Positions 14,358 through 17,078 of a stretch of DNA of 17,078 nt are shown here, one piece after another. Source of the stretch: an uncultured Rothia sp. (GTDB lineage: Bacteria; Actinomycetota; Actinomycetes; Actinomycetales; Micrococcaceae); NCBI RefSeq assembly GCF_937976295.1, contig NZ_CALJRY010000281.1, positions 1 through 17,078 on the forward strand, in the 5' to 3' direction. Both the position numbers and the translations under genes were made by a program. The notes under the pieces were generated by a model. The model was given only the letters and a program-made list of their open reading frames with translations. It was not told the origin of the DNA and ran no database searches. Within the stretch, counting starts at the first letter, position 1. Every line of letters begins with the position of its first letter.

Positions 14358-15272
14358 TTACTCGCGGCCCTTGTCGCGGTGCTGAACATTCACGTTCAGC
14401 TCACCGAAAGCAGAGAGACGACGAGCCAGTTCCTCCGTCACAGCCACGGAACGGTGCTTACCACCGGTGCAGCCAATTGCGATGGTGGCGTAGTACTTGC
14501 CCTCACGGCGGTAGCCCTCAAGCACGGGGCGAAGAGCCGCAAGGTAGTTGCTGATGAACTCCTCGGTGCCCGCGTGCTCCAGCACGTAGTCGCGCACCGG
14601 GGCGTCCTGACCGGTCAGGGGGCGCAGCTCCGGAACCCAGTGCGGGTTCGGGATGAAACGCATATCAGCCATGTAGTTAGCGTCCGAAGGCGCACCGTAC
14701 TTGAAGCCGAAGCTCATCACGGTCAGGTTCAGCTTCTTATCCGCACCCTCAGCAAACATTTCACGCACGGTACGAGCCAGCTCGTGAACGTTCATGCCGG
14801 TGGTGTCAATGGTGCGGTCAGAAGCGAGGCGCAGACCTTCAAAGAGAGTGCGTTCAGCGCGGATGCCGTCGAGGACGCGACCCTCACCCTGCAGCGGGTG
14901 CGGGCGGCGCTGAGCCTCGTAGCGGGCAATAATGGTCTCGTCCTTGGCGTCAAGGAAGAGCATGGAGAAGTCAATATCGGACTTGCGCAGAGTCTCAATC
15001 GCAGCGGGAAGATCGGAGAACAGGGCGCGGGCGCGAACGTCAATACCGAGCGCCACCTTCGGAACTTGCGCGCCGTCACGGGTCACCAATTCAGCCAGGG
15101 AACCGAGCATCTGCGGCGGGATGTTATCGATAACGTACCAGCCCTCATCCTCCAGTACATTTGCGACAGTGCTGCGGCCTGCACCGGAAATACCGGTGAT
15201 CACCAGAATCTGAGGGCGCTCCTCACTCTGGACGGGCTCTACCGTGGCGGGCTTGCTCTGATTCTCGGGCAT
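14358..15272 (-). CDS. rapZ: RapZ/YvcJ nucleotide-binding protein
   Basis: 304 residues from ATG 15272, with GAAGGGGAAG upstream. The frame remains open to 15395 but the extra 41 residues have no family similarity and would cover the predicted promoter. The Walker A loop is GISGAGRST (27-35), with Arg where many P-loops have Lys, which is common in actinobacterial members. DEGWYVIDNIPPQML follows, and the C-terminal domain carries MSFGFKYGAPSDANYMADMRFIPNPHW and IGCTGGKHRSVAVTEELARRL. In E. coli RapZ is an RNase E adaptor controlling glucosamine-6-phosphate synthase; the Gram-positive role is less clear but tied to the same gene neighbours. It is the first gene of the rapZ-yvcK-whiA group. 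Confidence 0.95.
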   Translation of the reverse strand: MPENQSKPATVEPVQSEERPQILVITGISGAGRSTVANVLEDEGWYVIDNIPPQMLGSLAELVTRDGAQVPKVALGIDVRARALFSDLPAAIETLRKSDIDFSMLFLDAKDETIIARYEAQRRPHPLQGEGRVLDGIRAERTLFEGLRLASDRTIDTTGMNVHELARTVREMFAEGADKKLNLTVMSFGFKYGAPSDANYMADMRFIPNPHWVPELRPLTGQDAPVRDYVLEHAGTEEFISNYLAALRPVLEGYRREGKYYATIAIGCTGGKHRSVAVTEELARRLSAFGELNVNVQHRDKGRE

Positions 15273-15311
15273 GGTGCTTCTTCCCCTTCGACGCGAAATA
15301 CTCTCTATGCC

Positions 15312-15341
15312 ATGATACAAGACCTTTATCTGACGGTTCAG
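15312..15341 (-). promoter_or_regulatory. Possible rapZ promoter
   Basis: On the minus strand CTGAAC (15341-15336) lies 18 bases upstream of TATCAT (15317-15312). The -10 is reasonable and the -35 weak. The leader to ATG 15272 would be about 33 bases. Confidence 0.4.
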
Positions 15342-15498
15342 GGGTATGGTCAGAAATTTCACCAGTATGACAGAAATATGAGCCGCTCCCCCCAACGGAA
15401 CCCCCGCAGAAAGAAACCCGCATCACAAGTGCTTGCACATAATGCTCTCCAAAGGATTAGCAATGGAGGCGCTGACAGCCTCCCAGCGGATACAGCAA

Positions 15499-15538
15499 AG
15501 CCCGCACGATACCTCCCACAGGAGATACCGCACGGGCT
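15499..15538 (-). terminator. Long hairpin terminator after coaBC
   Basis: Two 18-base arms (15499-15516 and 15521-15538) close on a 4-base loop. Four positions are not Watson-Crick, and all four are G-U pairs in the minus-strand RNA but A-C clashes in plus-strand RNA. The hairpin is thus fully paired only in the coaBC transcript, 63 bases past its stop. The tail TTTGCTGT is only weakly U-rich. Confidence 0.8.
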
Positions 15539-15601
15539 CCACGCTACGAACGTTTCGAACTATGAACGCTCCGACACTATACGCGGATGCTCCAGGTCGA
15601 C

Positions 15602-17056
15602 TTAAGCAGAAAGCTCAGGGGCAGAAAGCTCAGGCAGGAAAGCCGCCACATGCTCCAACAGACGCACCGACAGCTCCTTCTTCGAACCGGAGAACACCGG
15701 CGCCTCATCATTCAGAGTCGACAGCAGCGTAATCGTGTTATCGTCCGTGCCGAAACCACGATTCACACCCACCGTATTGACCGCCAAGAAATCCGTGCCC
15801 TTACGCTGCAGCTTCTCACGACCCAGCTCCAGCGGAGTCTTCTCCGCCGAACCGGTCTCCGCCGCAAAACCAACAATGAGCTTCGGACCGAGGGTGCTCT
15901 CCCCCGCCTCACGAGCCTGCTGGCGGCGCACAACGACCTCACGCAGAATATCCGGGTTACGCACCAGCTGAATCACCGGCGCATCCTCAGAATCGGCGCT
16001 CTTCTTAATCTTGAACTCGGCAAACTCGGCGGGCCTAAAATCAGCCACCGCCGCAGACATAATCAGCACATCCGCCGCCGCGCTCGCCTCAAGAGTCGCC
16101 TCACGCAGCTCCAGGGCGCTCACCACGCGGGTCACCTGCACACCCTCCGGCGCGGGAACCTCAAGGTTCGCACCAATCAGGTGCACGGTCGCACCCAGGT
16201 CGCGTGCCGCCTCCGCGAGCGCCACACCCTGCTTGCCGGTCGAACGGTTGCCGAGGAAGCGGACCGGGTCCAGCGCCTCACGGGTGCCGCCAGCGGTAAT
16301 GACCACGAGGCGACCGGCAAGAGGACCACGCTGCGATTCGGATGCGCCAGTCGCCTGACTGGATTCAACCTGGCTGTGCTCAACCTGACCGGGCTCACCC
16401 TGACCCAGCAGCGCCGAAGTCAGCGTCGCTGCACGCGCCGCCGCCAGACGCTCCTGCTCCGTACCCGTGTACAGGGGCTCAGTCGGCGCGTAACCGGGCG
16501 TGTACACCGGGTGCACCTGACCCTTCGGGAAACGCGCAATCACATCCAGCGCCACCGCGAAAATATCCTCCGGCTCAGGCATGCGACCGGGACCAGAATC
16601 CGGGCCCGTCAAACGCCCAATCGCAGGCTCAATCACGTGATAACCCCACGAACGCAGAGTCTGCACATTCGCCTGAGTCGCCGGATGCTCCCACATCTGG
16701 GTATGCATCGCCGGCGCCAAAATCACTGGGGCGTGCGTCGTCAACACCGTGGAGGACAGCAGATCATCCGCACAACCAGCCGCCAAACGAGCCAGCAAAT
16801 CAGCGGTCGCCGGGGCAATCACCACGGCGTCAGCCCGCTCAGCCTGACGCACGTGGTTTACCTCCGGCACACGGTCAAACACGTCCGTTGAGACGGGGTT
16901 GCCGCTCAGCGCCTCCAGCGTGGGAACACCCACGAACTTCGTCGCGTTCGGGGTGGGCATGGCGATTACCTCGTCGCCATTCTTCGCAAAAAGACGAAGG
17001 AGCATCGCCGCCTTATACGCAGCAATGCCCCCTCCAATACCAACGATAATGCGCAT
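15602..17056 (-). CDS. coaBC: Bifunctional CoaBC: phosphopantothenoylcysteine synthetase/decarboxylase
   Basis: 484 residues, complete. The CoaC flavin decarboxylase half (about 1-180) shows GGGIAAYKA, the expected catalytic His68 in VNHV, APATADLLAR, PAMHTQMW (115-122) and GPGRMPEP (155-162). A poorly conserved Gln/Ser/Glu linker (about 200-246) joins it to the CoaB ligase half, with VVITAGGTREALDPVRFLGNRSTGKQG (251-277), VSALELREAT, ADFRP, KIKKS and the C-terminal NTVG. It makes 4'-phosphopantetheine for coenzyme A synthesis, using CTP and cysteine. An in-frame TGA three codons upstream of ATG 17056 rules out a start further upstream. No ribosome site is visible in the remaining 22 bases, so a leaderless or very short-leader mRNA is possible. 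Confidence 0.97.
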   Translation of the reverse strand: MRIIVGIGGGIAAYKAAMLLRLFAKNGDEVIAMPTPNATKFVGVPTLEALSGNPVSTDVFDRVPEVNHVRQAERADAVVIAPATADLLARLAAGCADDLLSSTVLTTHAPVILAPAMHTQMWEHPATQANVQTLRSWGYHVIEPAIGRLTGPDSGPGRMPEPEDIFAVALDVIARFPKGQVHPVYTPGYAPTEPLYTGTEQERLAAARAATLTSALLGQGEPGQVEHSQVESSQATGASESQRGPLAGRLVVITAGGTREALDPVRFLGNRSTGKQGVALAEAARDLGATVHLIGANLEVPAPEGVQVTRVVSALELREATLEASAAADVLIMSAAVADFRPAEFAEFKIKKSADSEDAPVIQLVRNPDILREVVVRRQQAREAGESTLGPKLIVGFAAETGSAEKTPLELGREKLQRKGTDFLAVNTVGVNRGFGTDDNTITLLSTLNDEAPVFSGSKKELSVRLLEHVAAFLPELSAPELSA

Positions 17057-17078
17057 GGTACGTCAAAGAATAGATCGG

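Larger units (their letters stand above)
15273..15601 (-). other. Gene-free interval, coaBC to rapZ
   Basis: This 329-base stretch contains the coaBC terminator (15499-15538) and a possible rapZ promoter. Between 15,342 and 15,498 I see no gene, RNA or repeat I can support. Confidence 0.55.

Noticed and set aside
15273..15395. Upstream start for rapZ giving 345 residues
   Set aside because: The family starts shortly before the Walker A loop, ATG 15272 has a purine-rich site, and the extra region covers a likely promoter.
1..17078. Insertion sequence, integrase, tRNA or rRNA genes
   Set aside because: No transposase- or integrase-like protein, no terminal inverted repeats beside the 604 join or the 2,797-2,892 step, and no tRNA cloverleaf seen by eye on either strand.

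Overview
The window has two unlike parts. From about position 2,880 to the end it is GC-rich and reads as the chromosome of a high-GC Gram-positive bacterium. WhiA, a PAC2-family protein, an actinobacterial type of RapZ, YvcK and CoaBC, and a competence operon all point to Micrococcales. A Rothia-like (R. mucilaginosa-like) organism is my best guess from gene content and moderate GC; I have not tested it. The first roughly 600 bases are AT-richer, have strong Firmicutes-style ribosome binding sites, and encode a galactitol-family PTS operon of the kind seen in streptococci and relatives. Between them (about 605-2,796) lies a low-GC PstI/BsuBI-type restriction-modification pair.

Layout: (1) 3-~604, plus strand: the C-terminal end of a PTS EIIC, a complete EIIB, and the first ~24 codons of a TIM-barrel (triose-phosphate-isomerase-like) gene. 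(2) At about 598-610 a single breakpoint cuts this gene and also the 3' end of the convergent restriction endonuclease gene. This is the most important observation in the window: either an assembly chimera between two co-resident (for example oral) bacteria, or a real illegitimate recombination. (3) 566-2,796, minus strand: truncated endonuclease, with an intact adenine methyltransferase upstream and a 4-bp ATGA overlap between them. (4) 2,893-17,056: every gene lies on the minus strand. In transcription order these are coaBC; rapZ-yvcK-whiA; comEA-comEC-holA and a PemK/MazF-like protein; rpsT; a PAC2-family gene; and lepA. Several good hairpins separate these units.

How the genes work together: coaBC makes coenzyme A precursors. 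RapZ-YvcK-WhiA is the conserved cluster linking UDP-GlcNAc sensing and cell-wall metabolism to division control. ComEA and ComEC bind and import DNA, and are followed by HolA (the polymerase III clamp-loader delta subunit) and a PemK-like protein with no partner. rpsT (S20) and lepA (EF4) serve the ribosome, and the PAC2-family gene sits between them. I found no complete, clearly new system. The points worth checking are the junction at ~604, the orphaned methyltransferase, the short ComEC without a metallo-beta-lactamase domain, the tethered-looking PemK-like protein, structured leaders upstream of rpsT, the PAC2 gene and lepA, and a DnaA-box inverted pair upstream of comEA.
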